Source: Shewanella piezotolerans WP3
GTDB lineage: Bacteria; Pseudomonadota; Gammaproteobacteria; Enterobacterales; Shewanellaceae
Assembly: GCF_000014885.1 (NCBI RefSeq)
Contig: NC_011566.1
Span: 3,825,501 to 3,889,500, forward strand
Direction of reading: 5' to 3'
Length of the DNA stretch: 64,000 nt
Shown here: piece by piece, positions 1-9,567 of the stretch
How positions within the stretch are numbered: the stretch's first letter is position 1
How the letters are laid out: every line of letters starts with the position of its first letter
The notes under the pieces: generated by a model
Database searches by the model: none
What the model was told of the DNA's origin: nothing
Seen by the model: the letters and a program-made list of their open reading frames with translations, nothing else
Translations under genes and position numbers: made by a program

Positions 1-547
1 ACACGTCCTCTTGGGTCGCCATAGGGAAACCACCAAGACCTTGAATACGTTTATCAACGAGATAAAGCTGTTCGTTATCTATTTCTAGATTAACCGTCAT
101 GTCAGGATTTTTCAGGCGTACGCCAGCAGCTTCAGTAAACTGGTTTAGACCACCACCAACATAGCGTTCAACTTCAATCGAGTTAAAGTCATGTTTACCC
201 GCACGCTTAACGCGCACACAAAATGTCTTTCCAGCTAGCTGGTCTTTATACACGGCTAACGTTTGCTGATAGATATCATCAACAGACTCAAACGTGCTTA
301 CATTCACTTGCAGTACATGGGCAATACCGGGAATACAAGCTAAGCGCTCGCCAAATGCTTCAATCAAATCAGGTCTATCATCTGGCACCATCACCATGAT
401 TTTGTCCCATTGACGTTGTACTTTTGCAGACTCATCCACTTTTTTAAGTACATTACGAATATTGGTTTCAAGCATTTTGGTAAAGCGCATTCTTACCGGC
501 TTGCTTTTCATCATGATTTCAGGGAACAGTTTTACGATAAATTTCAT
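1..547 (-). CDS. thiI: ThiI, tRNA 4-thiouridine / thiazole sulfurtransferase (5' part only)
   Basis: The reading frame starts at the ATG at 545-547 and runs off the left edge, so only about the first 182 residues are present. The protein begins MKFIVKLFPEIMMKSKPVR, the typical ThiI N-terminus. The visible part covers the N-terminal ferredoxin-like domain and most of the THUMP tRNA-binding domain (for example FCVRVKRAGKHDF and the VGGGLN segment). The PP-loop and rhodanese parts would lie outside. ThiI transfers sulfur to U8 of tRNA and to the thiazole moiety of thiamine. A GGAAG stretch precedes the start. It lies downstream of pomB on the same strand, separated by a hairpin. Confidence 0.93.
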   Translation of the reverse strand, partial: MKFIVKLFPEIMMKSKPVRMRFTKMLETNIRNVLKKVDESAKVQRQWDKIMVMVPDDRPDLIEAFGERLACIPGIAHVLQVNVSTFESVDDIYQQTLAVYKDQLAGKTFCVRVKRAGKHDFNSIEVERYVGGGLNQFTEAAGVRLKNPDMTVNLEIDNEQLYLVDKRIQGLGGFPMATQEDV

Positions 548-699
548 TGGTCTTCCGCGGGGGCAAATTTAAACAGCAATGGGTGGATTATAACAATATC
601 CCGACACGTTTGCGTATATCTGATCTGTCATTATCGGCGAATATTCGTCTTTGCAACGTTGAAAGTCACATATAAAGCAGAGGAACCCCTAAATGAAGT

Positions 700-727
700 G
701 CAGATAGCAACGATAGCTGCTATCTGC
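700..727 (-). terminator. Hairpin between pomB and thiI, possible terminator
   Basis: A perfect 10-bp stem (GCAGATAGCA / TGCTATCTGC) with an 8-nt loop lies just past the pomB stop. There is no clear T-run on the minus strand, so it may be an attenuating or RNA-end-protecting hairpin rather than a strong intrinsic terminator. Confidence 0.45.
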
Positions 728-744
728 TCGCGAGGGTAGATTAA

Positions 745-1713
745 CTATTTTGAGACTTGGATCTCGTCAGATTCTTTTGCCTTGCCCTGTTCGATAGCGA
801 TTTCAACACGGCGATTGCGCGCCCTATTTGCTTGAGAGTTATTTTCGACCAATGGCGCCGATGAAGCCATTCCCACAACCTTGAGCCGCTGCTGATCAAA
901 CCCTTTCACTCTTATCATTTCATGGGCAACAGCTACAGCCCGCTTGCTCGACAGATCCCAGTTTGAGCTATAAAGCTCATTAGAAATATTCCAATCATCG
1001 GTGTGTCCCGATACGGTCACAATACCAGGAACATCTTTTAGCAGCTCACCGACTCGTCTAACAATTGGCTTGAAGCGTGGCTGTAAAAAACCAGAACCCG
1101 ATGCAAAGGCGCCTTTTTCTCGAATTCGAATAATAATCTGCTGACCTAGAGATTCTATTTCAATCGCACCATCAACAATCTCTTTATTGAGCTCTTGCGC
1201 CATTTTCTTAACTTGCTGATTAATTTCTTCCTGTGCAGCAGCTTCTGCTTTAGAGGCTTCACTTTTAGACTCTGAAGTTGACTTGGCTAGCGCTTGCGCA
1301 TCTTCTTGCTCTTGGGCTGTCGACGATGACTCACCGCCACGCTGCTCACCACGTTGCTGCTGTACGCCACCTGCACTGTCATCTTCACCTTCCTGAAACT
1401 CTAGCATAGGCTCAGTCATTTCATTGGTTTGCTGATTGATGATTTCAATAGGGGTAGACTCAGGCCTCCCAGGCCTAAACTCCAATGCAATGACCGATGT
1501 TCCTTTAGGAATATCTTTAACTTCTACCTTATTTTGTACCCCAAAAGCATATTTCATGGAGCCGGCAATTTGCTTAAACTTCATCACATCCATTTCTGAG
1601 AATGCGAGCAATAGTACAAAAAAGCACATCAACAAAGACATCAAATCGGCAAAGGTTGCCAACCATAGCGGCGCCCCAGGTGGCGGACAGTCACATTTGA
1701 CTTTCTTTGCCAT
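745..1713 (-). CDS. pomB: PomB/MotB flagellar stator protein, sodium-type
   Basis: A 322-residue stator B subunit. It anchors the stator to peptidoglycan and carries the ion-binding aspartate. The N-terminal transmembrane helix (about residues 16-40) contains LATFADLMSLLMCFF with Asp23, equivalent to the essential Asp of Vibrio PomB. A charged, Gln/Ser-rich linker (about 95-170) follows, then a C-terminal OmpA-like peptidoglycan-binding domain with VSGHTDDW and a NRARNRRVEI segment. The gene follows pomA with only a 4-nt gap, so the two are co-transcribed and probably translationally coupled. The sodium-type call rests on the PomAB-like sequence and was not tested. Confidence 0.93.
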   Translation of the reverse strand: MAKKVKCDCPPPGAPLWLATFADLMSLLMCFFVLLLAFSEMDVMKFKQIAGSMKYAFGVQNKVEVKDIPKGTSVIALEFRPGRPESTPIEIINQQTNEMTEPMLEFQEGEDDSAGGVQQQRGEQRGGESSSTAQEQEDAQALAKSTSESKSEASKAEAAAQEEINQQVKKMAQELNKEIVDGAIEIESLGQQIIIRIREKGAFASGSGFLQPRFKPIVRRVGELLKDVPGIVTVSGHTDDWNISNELYSSNWDLSSKRAVAVAHEMIRVKGFDQQRLKVVGMASSAPLVENNSQANRARNRRVEIAIEQGKAKESDEIQVSK

Positions 1714-1717
1714 GGAG

Positions 1718-2485
1718 CTAAGCCCCGTCCAAGGTATCTATTGTGCGAGCTTTTTCAGAAAGATAATTTTTTAGGAACCCCTCAATGACACGAGGGTTTT
1801 GGCCATCTTGAATAGCCAGAACTGCATCCATGATTAGATTTCGATTTAGCATCTCTTCGCCCATTCTTAAGGACAATTTATCCGCTATCGGTATCGCAAC
1901 CATGTTAGCCACTACGGCGCCATAAAGTGTCGTCAGTAGAGCAACCGCCATTGCTGGACCAATGGATTTAGGATCATCCATATTTGATAACATACCCACC
2001 AAACCAATCAGCGTACCAATCATGCCCATCGCCGGCGCCACATCACCGATGGATTTAAAAATACCCACACCAGTTTTATGGCGCTGCTCGGTCAAGGCAA
2101 TATCTTTTTCTAACGCGTCGCGAACCACGTCACCATCATGGCCATCCACCAGCATATCGACCGCTTTTTGCATAAAGCTGTTGCTAATTTCAGCCTCTTC
2201 TAACGCCAAAAAGCCACCTTTGCGAGCAGCATCAGCCATCGTTATTGACTGCTCAATTAGATCTTCAGGTTTATCAATTTTAAAAATGAATGCTTTGGCG
2301 GCAATTTTAGCAGCGCCGAAAAATTGCTTGAGGTTATACTTCATCATCACAACAAACAGTGAACCTATCATCACAATCAAGATAGAGGGCACGTTAATGA
2401 AAATCCCTATCCCACCGCCACTTGCCATCGCCATGATAACAAACGCGAATGCACCAATCAGTCCTATTAGGGTTGCTAAATCCAA
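1718..2485 (-). CDS. pomA: PomA/MotA flagellar stator protein, sodium-type
   Basis: A 255-residue stator A subunit that forms the ion channel with PomB and contacts the rotor. The N-terminus MDLATLIGLIGAFAFVIMAM is characteristic of PomA. Four membrane helices are visible: two near residues 5-50 and two near 150-200, including the GMIGTLIGLVGMLSNMDDP segment, with a charged cytoplasmic loop between the pairs. The start codon is TTG, supported by a strong GAGGAG Shine-Dalgarno 5-6 nt upstream. It is the first gene of the pomA-pomB unit. Confidence 0.94.
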   Translation of the reverse strand: MDLATLIGLIGAFAFVIMAMASGGGIGIFINVPSILIVMIGSLFVVMMKYNLKQFFGAAKIAAKAFIFKIDKPEDLIEQSITMADAARKGGFLALEEAEISNSFMQKAVDMLVDGHDGDVVRDALEKDIALTEQRHKTGVGIFKSIGDVAPAMGMIGTLIGLVGMLSNMDDPKSIGPAMAVALLTTLYGAVVANMVAIPIADKLSLRMGEEMLNRNLIMDAVLAIQDGQNPRVIEGFLKNYLSEKARTIDTLDGA

Positions 2486-2806
2486 AATTGCTCCTCAAAT
2501 ACCAATATAATCACGCTGCTAATACAATTGAATGCTCACAATAATAACTAAAAACGCTAGCGTCGATAAAATCCATAAGCGACAATATTACGCTTGCAAC
2601 GTGACAGCAAGCACCACGTAAATAAACGGCTAAATAGCACTCACATTTTCAACATTGCACCTAATATAGCGACCAAAGTGAAGATCTCTTGAGTGATATT
2701 TCCCGCAATTGTTACGTTAAATCCGTTAAAATAGATCCCAAATGTATATTTCACGTATTCACTCAACAGACGATTACCAAAAGTTGCTGATGGAATAGAG
2801 TAAATA
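2486..2806. other. Intergenic region upstream of pomA with an ORF fragment
   Basis: This region should contain the pomA promoter; I see no convincing -35/-10 pair. On the minus strand, 2641-2806 is open and reads ...FGNRLLSEYVKYTFGIY..., which looks more protein-like than random, but it is joined upstream to the non-coding repeat at 2807-3073. It may be the tail of an unrecognised gene cut by the repeat, or chance. No start codon of its own is convincing. Confidence 0.3.
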
Positions 2807-3073
2807 ATACCAATTGCATTAAAAGTTTGACCATTCAGCGGGAATTCAAAACGCTGTAGGCAAGTAGTGGGATTTGAGCTAATAGTTATTCTATATCCAA
2901 ATCCTATAATGAAGCATACAACGTTTTGAAACCCGCACTTCGTGAGCACCTCAGTCTTTCCACTTCTGCTTTGCATTGTCTTAAAAGGGAATGACCATTT
3001 CTTTACCAAAGCGCTTTGAATTGAAAAGACTGAGGGGGCTCTGAACTGGTCAAATACTTAATGCAATTGGTAT
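2807..3073. repeat. Repeat family 1, copy A (MITE-like element with terminal inverted repeats)
   Basis: This 267-bp element begins ATACCAATTGCATTAA and ends with the exact inverse TTAATGCAATTGGTAT. Inside the ends the inverted similarity continues (TTTGACCA...TGGTCAAA). The same element occurs at 42166-42493 and 58304-58618. This copy lacks about 48 bp present in the other two. The 5 bases on each side are both AAATA (2802-2806 and 3074-3078), a possible target duplication. An inner inverted repeat (CCTCAGTCTTT / AAAGACTGAGG) suggests a folded transcript. No transposase is encoded. Confidence 0.85.
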
Positions 3074-3199
3074 AAATATGCTTTAAGTGGACTTTTTTCA
3101 CACGAAAACGTGCTTTTGTGCAAATAGTCAACGGCTTAATTTGACCCTTGTGCCCTGCTGATATACTTTGTGTATCGCTTAATTCTAGGAATGATCATC

Positions 3200-3439
3200 G
3201 TGGCAAAAAAACCAGAAAACCTCTCTTTTGAAGAATCACTTTCCGAACTAGAAAAAATAGTTGCTGACTTAGAGCACGGTGATGTCTCTCTCGATGACGC
3301 ATTAAAGCAATTCGAGCGTGGAATTAAGCTTGTGCGTAATAGCCAAGGGAAACTAGAAAATGCCCAGCAAAAAGTCGCTGTGCTTATGGCTGATGAGGGT
3401 GTTGACACGCTTAAGCCTTACGACGTTGAGGGCGAGTAA
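3200..3439 (+). CDS. xseB: Exodeoxyribonuclease VII small subunit
   Basis: A 79-residue protein beginning VAKKPENLSFEESLSELEKI, which is a clear XseB sequence of ordinary length. With XseA (not in this window) it forms exonuclease VII, which degrades single-stranded DNA. The GTG start at 3200 is chosen because AGGA at 3187-3190 lies 9 nt upstream; the ATG at 3191 directly touches that AGGA and is unlikely. The body is a short helical hairpin with the LEHGDVSLDDALKQFERGI motif. It is first in the xseB-ispA-dxs operon; its TAA is followed at once by the ispA start. Confidence 0.93.
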   Translation: MAKKPENLSFEESLSELEKIVADLEHGDVSLDDALKQFERGIKLVRNSQGKLENAQQKVAVLMADEGVDTLKPYDVEGE

Positions 3440-4321
3440 TTGTTAGCAGAGTCACTTGTTACCTACCAACAACGTATAAACCAGCTTCTCGCGACGCGTA
3501 TTGATGCGCTTGACGATATCGATCCTAAGCTAAAAGCTGCGATGAAACATGGTGCCCTAATTGGCGGCAAACGCATTCGACCATTCTTGGTTTATGCCAT
3601 CGGCGAGATGCTAAACGTTAAACTCGAAACATTAGATTCTTGTGCCGCAGCAATTGAATGTGTTCATGCATACTCACTTATCCATGACGACCTTCCCGCC
3701 ATGGATGACGACGCACTACGCCGCGGTCAGCCGACTGTACATATCGCTTATGATGAAGCAACAGCCATTCTTGCTGGCGATGCCTTGCAAGCTCTGGCAT
3801 TTGAAATCATCAGTGAGCCAATTAAAAATATTGCCCCATCACAGAATTTAGCCATGGTTAAAGCCTTGGCAAATGCCTCTGGTTACAGTGGCATGTGCGG
3901 CGGTCAAGCGATGGACTTAAGTGCCACAGATAAACAGATAGAATTAGCCACCCTTATTCAACTGCATAAGCTCAAAACGGGTGCACTAATCCGCTGCGCA
4001 GTCGAGTTTGCTATTATTGCCGCAAAGATTAACGATGATGAACGACAAGCTTTAGTCGATTTTGCTGACGCCATAGGGCTGGCATTTCAGGTACAAGACG
4101 ATGTTTTAGACATTATTGCCAGTACCGAAGAGCTTGGAAAACCTCAAGGTTCTGACACAGATTCAAATAAGAGCACTTATCCGAAGTTGCTTGGTTTAGA
4201 AGGCGCCCAACAAACTGCTTCAAGTTTGATTGAGGACGCACTATCAGCGCTGGCTAAATTACCATACAATAGCCAGTTAATTGCCGAATTCGCCCGTTAT
4301 ATCATTGTGCGAAGAGTATAA
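3440..4321 (+). CDS. ispA: Farnesyl (geranyl) diphosphate synthase
   Basis: A 293-residue trans-prenyltransferase that condenses isopentenyl diphosphate with allylic diphosphates to give farnesyl diphosphate. GGKRIRP is at about 42-48, the first aspartate-rich motif DDLPAMDD at 83-90 and the second DDVLD at about 219. The start is a TTG placed directly after the xseB stop codon, so translation is probably coupled. The C-terminus ends FARYIIVRRV, typical of IspA. Dxs follows after 22 nt, placing two isoprenoid enzymes in one transcription unit. Confidence 0.95.
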   Translation: MLAESLVTYQQRINQLLATRIDALDDIDPKLKAAMKHGALIGGKRIRPFLVYAIGEMLNVKLETLDSCAAAIECVHAYSLIHDDLPAMDDDALRRGQPTVHIAYDEATAILAGDALQALAFEIISEPIKNIAPSQNLAMVKALANASGYSGMCGGQAMDLSATDKQIELATLIQLHKLKTGALIRCAVEFAIIAAKINDDERQALVDFADAIGLAFQVQDDVLDIIASTEELGKPQGSDTDSNKSTYPKLLGLEGAQQTASSLIEDALSALAKLPYNSQLIAEFARYIIVRRV

Positions 4322-4343
4322 ATAAGAGACAAAGAATCTCGAT

Positions 4344-6209
4344 ATGAGTTTTGATATTTCTCAATTTCCTGTGCTAGCACAGGCAAATACCCCTGATGAG
4401 CTGAGACAGCTCCCTCAAGCCGTTCTGCCACAATTGGCTGACGAACTGAGAGGTTTCCTTTTGAAGTCAGTGGGTAAATCAAGTGGCCATTTTGCATCAG
4501 GCCTTGGCACTGTCGAACTGACAGTGGCGATCCACTATGTCTATAATACGCCGTTTGATCGACTAATTTGGGATGTTGGCCACCAGGCCTACCCTCATAA
4601 AATCCTTACTGGTCGTCGCGAAAGAATGCACACTATTCGCCAAAAAGGGGGGGTTCATCCTTTCCCTTGGCGCGAAGAGAGTGAATACGACACCTTTAGT
4701 GTTGGCCACTCAGGAACTTCCGTGAGCGCTGCACTAGCAATGGCTGTTGCTGCTGAAAAAGAGCAAGCGGGTCGTAAAGTTGTCTCCGTTATTGGCGATG
4801 GCGCTATGACTGGCGGCATGGTGTTTGAAGCCATGAATCACGCTGGTGATCTACACAACGACATGCTGGTGATCCTAAACGACAATGAGATGTCTATCTC
4901 TGAAAACGTTGGTGCTCTCAACAACCATCTTGCTCAGCTTATGTCAGGACGTTTCTACACCACTATCCGTGAAAACAGCAAAAAGGTGCTTAAAGGCATG
5001 CCTGTTATCAAAGAGATGGCGAAGCGCACCGAAGAGCACCTTAAAGGCATGGTTGTTCCTGGCACTATGTTTGAAGAGCTCGGCTTTAATTATATTGGCC
5101 CTATTGATGGCCATGACGTTGACGCCTTAGTTGAGACCTTACGCAATATGCGTAACCTCAGCGGCCCCCAGATTTTGCATATCATGACCAAAAAAGGTCG
5201 TGGTTATGAGCCTGCTGAAAAAGATCCAATCGGCTGGCATGCAGTGCCTAAGTTTGACCCCTCAACCTTTGAAAAGCCGGCTAGCAAACCAAGCGACCCA
5301 ACCTTCTCGCAAGTGTTCGGTAAGTGGCTTTGTGATGTGGCTGAGAAAGATGAAAAGCTATTAGCTATCACCCCAGCAATGCGCGAAGGCTCTGGTATGG
5401 TTGAGTTTTCTCAGCGCTTCCCTAAGCAATATTTCGATGCCGCAATTGCCGAGCAGCATGCGGTCACCTTAGGTGCAGGTTTTGCCTGTGAAGGCTATAC
5501 ACCTGTAGTTGCAATCTACTCGACTTTCTTACAGCGTGGTTACGATCAGCTGATCCACGATGTGGCGCTGCAGAAACTACCTGTGGTGTTTGCTATCGAT
5601 CGTGGTGGTATTGTTGGCGCAGATGGTCCAACTCACCAAGGTGCGTTTGACTTAAGTTTTATGCGTACCGTGCCTAATATGGTCATCATGGCACCATCTG
5701 ATGAAAACGAGTGTCGGCAGATGCTTTACACTGGCTATTGCTATAAAGCGGGGCCAACGGCAGTGCGTTATCCTCGTGGCAGTGCTACAGGTGCTAAGCA
5801 AGTCGAAACCATGACGGCTCTGCCAATTGGTAAAGGCTTGATTAAGCGCCAAGGACAAAAAATAGCCATCCTTAACTTTGGTACTACACTGGCAAATAGT
5901 TTAGTTGCTGCAGAAGCATTCGATGCCACCGTTGCCGACATGCGTTTTGTTAAACCGCTTGATGTCGACTTGATTAAAGAGTTGGCTGAAACCCATGATG
6001 TGCTGGTAACCGTTGAAGAAAATGCCATTATGGGCGGCGCTGGCTCAGGGGTACTTGAGCTACTGCAAACACTTAAGTTGCCAAAACCTGTGCTGCAAAT
6101 CGGCTTGCCAGATGAGTTTATCAAACATGGCGCACCTGATGAAATTATCAGTGAACTTAGGCTTGATGCCGCAGGTATCGAAAAGCAGATTGCTGACTAC
6201 TTAGCGTAA
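4344..6209 (+). CDS. dxs: 1-deoxy-D-xylulose-5-phosphate synthase
   Basis: A 621-residue thiamine-diphosphate enzyme that makes DXP from pyruvate and glyceraldehyde-3-phosphate, the first step of the MEP isoprenoid pathway (DXP also feeds thiamine and pyridoxal synthesis). The ThDP-binding GDGAMTGG motif is at about 151, with the NDNEMSIS stretch after it. The transketolase-type central domain carries [13 protein letters not shown] (about 368), and the C-terminal domain ends the protein at normal length. It is the last gene of the xseB-ispA-dxs operon and is followed by a strong terminator. Confidence 0.97.
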
Positions 6210-6240
6210 ACGGCTTAAACAGCAATCAACACAAGACATA

Positions 6241-6269
6241 AAAAAGGACTGCGATTGCAGTCCTTTTTT
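6241..6269. terminator. Bidirectional rho-independent terminator after dxs
   Basis: A GGACTGC/GCAGTCC stem with a 4-nt loop is flanked by five A on the left and six T on the right. It can therefore end dxs transcripts on the plus strand and the convergent minus-strand transcript of the gene ending at 6322. Confidence 0.9.
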
Positions 6270-6321
6270 ACTTTATAGCGTTGTGGTTTTAGATTAGCCG
6301 ATATTAAGTCCTGTTCGTCAC

Positions 6322-7848
6322 TTACAAATTAAATAGCTTACTATCTCCTTTCGCATAAATTTTGCAGTCGTCAGTGACCTTACTTTTTCGACGATTTTTT
6401 TGGCAAATCTCTAGTGCAGCTTTATTCGCACTTTGTTGATCTTTTCTGTTAACACTATATCCCCATGAAAACGCGCCATCATCGTCAATAGCGACAGCAA
6501 AGGCTTTGGCTTCTTTATAATGGAAATATTGATTGAATCCCTTATTGATACTGTCTCGATAACTCTCTCGGGGAGTGGTCTTAGGCGTTTCCTTTTCATC
6601 AATTAATGCTTGCACGTCTGCTTGACTGGATAAAGATAAAGTCGTTAGAAATTGCTGTGCTTCTTCACTGCTACGTCGTTTTAGTCCTGAATATATTTTA
6701 TGATTAAAGGATGTTTTTTCATCATTATCTAATGGAACGTCGGCTAAATGTTTTAGCAAGAAATCGGGGGAGGAATAACTTAACTCATCTAACAATTGTA
6801 TTTTAAAACTATTGATATCTATCCCATCTTGTTGGGACAACCAAGCCCATGCCTGCTCAGATTCATCGTCTGGCCACCAACGTAAAATATCCGTTAGTTC
6901 GGATTTTTTGTTAGAAGCATCAGCCAGTCGTTTATTTGCGGCCGTTTCTGGGTCTACATACATCCAAGTATTATAGGCGTCTTCGATAAGCATTTTGCGC
7001 TCATCAACATCCTCTATCAGGTTTAACTTGGCAAAAACATCATCTGGCGAGATTTCTAGCCACTGCATAAGGGGGCTAGCAAGTAAGCCAATATCGTTAA
7101 GCTTGCGTAGCTCATCATAAAAGCCGCTAAATTCATCACTAGTTTCTAAGCGGTAGCTAATTGATAAAAGTTCTGATGATATATCAATCTCTTTGTTTTT
7201 ATACTGCACAAGCAAATGCATCAGCAGTTCTAGATTGTGCTTAGCGAGTATTGAAATAAACTCACGATTAGCAGGAACACCGGTGTCACTGTCAGCGGCT
7301 ATAAGGTCTTCTTCGAAGATCTCAAAGCCAAACTCAGAATCTTTTGCTGCTAAAACAGCTTTTACATGTTGTAAATAAGGATCGCTATCGGGCAATGGCT
7401 TGTATTGCTCAATAAAAGGTAATACTTTTCTGGGAGCAAGCTCAATTAACTGTGACGTTATTAACGGCAGTAACAAATCGCGCTGCACTTTGTTTCTACT
7501 ATCTAATGTTATTGATAGTGTTTCTAGCTCGGTAAGTGAAAGCTCACTGATAATGCTGTAAAGCTTTATGTGTGCTGTTTTATTTTTTGGGTTTTCTTCT
7601 AAATCCAGTAAAAGCTGCTCTATTTCTGCATATGTATTAGCAATATTCTTACTGATGTCTGGTTTGCAAGATGCGAGCTTATCGCTCCCCTCCATGTAAC
7701 TTATACTTGCCAGTTCTCCACTGTTATCACCACCTAGTACCGAGGTTTTACTCACTTCAGCGGGAGAGGGTATGCTAGTGAATCCTCCTAGCCAAAAGCC
7801 GAATGTAAAGGTAACCGCAATGGCCAATAACCAATGTATTGTCTTCAA
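6322..7848 (-). CDS. Exported protein of unknown function with a C-terminal DUF4189-like segment (cassette protein C)
   Basis: A 508-residue protein that I do not recognise as a whole. The start is TTG, supported by AAGGA 8 nt upstream. Residues 5-24 form a hydrophobic N-terminal helix (signal anchor or signal peptide). Most of the protein is alpha-helical, acidic and Leu-rich without an evident catalytic motif. The last ~65 residues (KAFAVAIDDDGAFSWGYS..., then AALEICQKNRR and CKIYA) resemble DUF4189-type small domains of exported proteins; this is a weak match by eye. It lies downstream of the truncated A copy at 8028-8300, whose duplicated upstream region may drive it. It ends at the bidirectional terminator shared with dxs. 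Confidence 0.7.
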   Translation of the reverse strand: MKTIHWLLAIAVTFTFGFWLGGFTSIPSPAEVSKTSVLGGDNSGELASISYMEGSDKLASCKPDISKNIANTYAEIEQLLLDLEENPKNKTAHIKLYSIISELSLTELETLSITLDSRNKVQRDLLLPLITSQLIELAPRKVLPFIEQYKPLPDSDPYLQHVKAVLAAKDSEFGFEIFEEDLIAADSDTGVPANREFISILAKHNLELLMHLLVQYKNKEIDISSELLSISYRLETSDEFSGFYDELRKLNDIGLLASPLMQWLEISPDDVFAKLNLIEDVDERKMLIEDAYNTWMYVDPETAANKRLADASNKKSELTDILRWWPDDESEQAWAWLSQQDGIDINSFKIQLLDELSYSSPDFLLKHLADVPLDNDEKTSFNHKIYSGLKRRSSEEAQQFLTTLSLSSQADVQALIDEKETPKTTPRESYRDSINKGFNQYFHYKEAKAFAVAIDDDGAFSWGYSVNRKDQQSANKAALEICQKNRRKSKVTDDCKIYAKGDSKLFNL

Positions 7849-8027
7849 TTATTTAGTCCTTTAAATATTTATACAGGTTGTTATTTCAGATGTAAGTTTG
7901 TGTCAAACTTAAAAATAAAGCTATTAAATATATTTATATCAATAACATAAAGATACTTACAGTTAGTCGCAATGATTCAACGCTAAGCTTTAGCTATTTT
8001 CAATAAAGTGATACAGATACACACGCA
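7849..8027. other. AT-rich gap between truncated A copy and gene C
   Basis: This 179-nt AT-rich stretch holds the AAAGGA ribosome-binding site of the gene ending at 6322. I see no terminator in it, so transcription from the A copy upstream could run into that gene. A separate promoter here cannot be excluded. Confidence 0.35.
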
Positions 8028-8300
8028 TCATTCATCTTCATAGTTTATATCCCAACGATCATCATATGACCCTACAAATTCAACTGTTTCCATCTCCTCT
8101 TCTGCGCCTGGCTCAGCTGAATCGGGTGGGCGATGATTTCCATCCGTGCCGGCATAAACTATATTGGTCATTGACAATGACCATTGCATGATATCGGTTG
8201 AACTAATAGTACAAGATTCCTTTCCAATGCTTCGAGTTGGTTCTACCGAAGTAAACATGCAAACTCCCCCTAGCACCATATAGGCCGCTTTGTATCGCAT
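8028..8300 (-). pseudogene. Truncated copy of cassette protein A (N-terminal 90 residues)
   Basis: The 90 codons are nearly identical to the first ~90 of the 209-residue protein at 11637-12266. The nucleotide match from 8080 to 8393 shows six mismatches in 314 bp by eye. Similarity ends at the TGA, where the full copy has TGG, and the sequence beyond is unrelated. It therefore lacks the six-cysteine C-terminal domain. The upstream AAGGA site and 5' region are also copied. It is most likely a by-product of a recent duplication that now places promoter and leader DNA before the 508-residue gene. A short functional peptide is possible but not supported. Confidence 0.7.
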
Positions 8301-8445
8301 AACTTTGAAGTCCTTTTCATTTAAATTAACGACTCCGAATATAGCTATAGTGAGAGCGCCTCCCTAGCGATATAAGCTGATATAAGCTGATGATTGGTGA
8401 TGATTGGTGATGTTGAGCGAGAAGCTCAGGCATAAAAAATGCCAG
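8080..8445. repeat. Segmental duplication, left copy
   Basis: Matches 12046-12402. It covers the 5' coding part of gene A, its upstream region and the start of the next terminator. From 8080 to 8393 the copies align without gaps. Just beyond, this copy has an extra 10-bp unit (GATTGGTGAT) in a short tandem repeat. Both copies carry a doubled GATATAAGCT unit. Confidence 0.9.
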
Positions 8446-8465
8446 CAACATAATGTGCTAGCATT
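8434..8465 (-). terminator. Terminator of the second A-B cassette
   Basis: On the minus strand a hairpin with arms near AATGCTAGCA and TGCTGGCATT is followed by a run of six T. One arm differs by a base from the otherwise identical hairpin at 10494-10525. It lies 40 nt past the end of the 346-residue gene. Confidence 0.85.
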
Positions 8466-8504
8466 CAGTTTTAATCTACTGGATTTTAGAGTGAAGCTTA
8501 ACGG

Positions 8505-9545
8505 TTAATCTTGTGACAAACTAACCATGAACTCACTAACACAAGGGGTGCTGCTAAGACGGTCATTTTCAGTGACATTGAATTCACTGAGGTGCTCAAC
8601 TCGTTCAGGGTGCATGTTTCGTCGAATAGCCACGTTGAGCGCAAAGTTGTTGATAGCCCCCTTACTCGGCTGCGAAGCAGTGATACCTAATATCTCACGT
8701 TCGCTTTCTACCCATGTAGATAACTGATTATAACGCTGCTTAACAAGTTCACTTGAGTGAGCTAACACTACATCTGGCCCGATATAACCATCAAAATACC
8801 CTCTTGAGCTAACTCCCAAATAAGTACTAAGCCCAGCAATATTATAGTTCTCGACTCCCCAAAAAGCGTAAGTCAACGCACTAATAATATGGTCGGTAGC
8901 CTCTTTAGTATCACCAGAGCGTCGATAACTGCTTTTAGCCGCACTTAGTTCCTGTATAACCAAATATTCAAGTGCATAATAAGAAGCTCCTTCGACCAGT
9001 AATTGCTTGGCGATCTGATATTTGAACTCCTTGTCACCATACGCCTCCTGGACTAAAGTCACCATCGCCCATTTATCGCCAGCAGAGGCCAGCTCTTTTA
9101 ACTCAGCCTTCGGCAGCTCTTGATAGGAAACCACAAAGCTATTATTTGGATGGTTTGCATCATCTAAGTTAATCTCACTCGCACTTTTCATACTCGCCCG
9201 ACCTTGGTACTCATCCCAATCTGCAACTTGCGACTCAGCCAAAATAATATCCTCAGGGCTCAGCTCTTTTACTGCGTTACACCATGCATCATCGAAACTC
9301 TTTCTAGCCTTGTCACTAGCTTGTTGCGGTATAGCCTGTACTGCAGTAGTGGCTCTAAGTTTTGTTGCAGGTGCCGTGTCTTCAATTGCCTTGTAAGCAG
9401 CTAAGCTTTCACTGCTTAGCGATTCAAGTGCAGGATTGTTTATGCCTTCAGCTTCTTCTACTTGATTAGAGTCGAAAAAAATAATTAAACCAATGAGGCA
9501 TAAACCAACGCATACGAGGCTCCAGAGTAAAAGCTTATTTGTCAT
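8505..9545 (-). CDS. Membrane-anchored protein of unknown function (cassette protein B, copy 2)
   Basis: A 346-residue paralogue of the protein at 10572-11624. One N-terminal membrane helix (about residues 5-24) is followed by an Ala/Ser-rich linker to about residue 80 and then a conserved exported domain. Shared blocks with the paralogue include KSFD-x2-WC, ADWDEYQG, NSF-x-SYQELPK, AGDKWAMV, AKQLLV and a C-terminal TPCV. The two cysteines near the domain ends (WC and TPC) could pair. The helical GDKWAM region is faintly Sel1-like, but I would not assign it. It is preceded by the 182-residue A protein (23-nt gap), as in the other cassette. Function unknown. Confidence 0.75.
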   Translation of the reverse strand: MTNKLLLWSLVCVGLCLIGLIIFFDSNQVEEAEGINNPALESLSSESLAAYKAIEDTAPATKLRATTAVQAIPQQASDKARKSFDDAWCNAVKELSPEDIILAESQVADWDEYQGRASMKSASEINLDDANHPNNSFVVSYQELPKAELKELASAGDKWAMVTLVQEAYGDKEFKYQIAKQLLVEGASYYALEYLVIQELSAAKSSYRRSGDTKEATDHIISALTYAFWGVENYNIAGLSTYLGVSSRGYFDGYIGPDVVLAHSSELVKQRYNQLSTWVESEREILGITASQPSKGAINNFALNVAIRRNMHPERVEHLSEFNVTENDRLSSTPCVSEFMVSLSQD

Positions 9546-9567
9546 TTAATTTATTCCGTTTTAAATT

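Noticed and set aside
410..739. Plus-strand open frame of 109 codons
   Set aside because: It overlaps the 5' half of thiI on the other strand and the pomB-thiI hairpin; the composition is not protein-like.
2641..3009. Minus-strand open frame of 122 codons
   Set aside because: More than half lies inside the family 1 repeat, and part of the same translation appears in the repeat copy near 58.3 kb, so it follows the element and not a gene. The 2641-2806 part is left as an open question.
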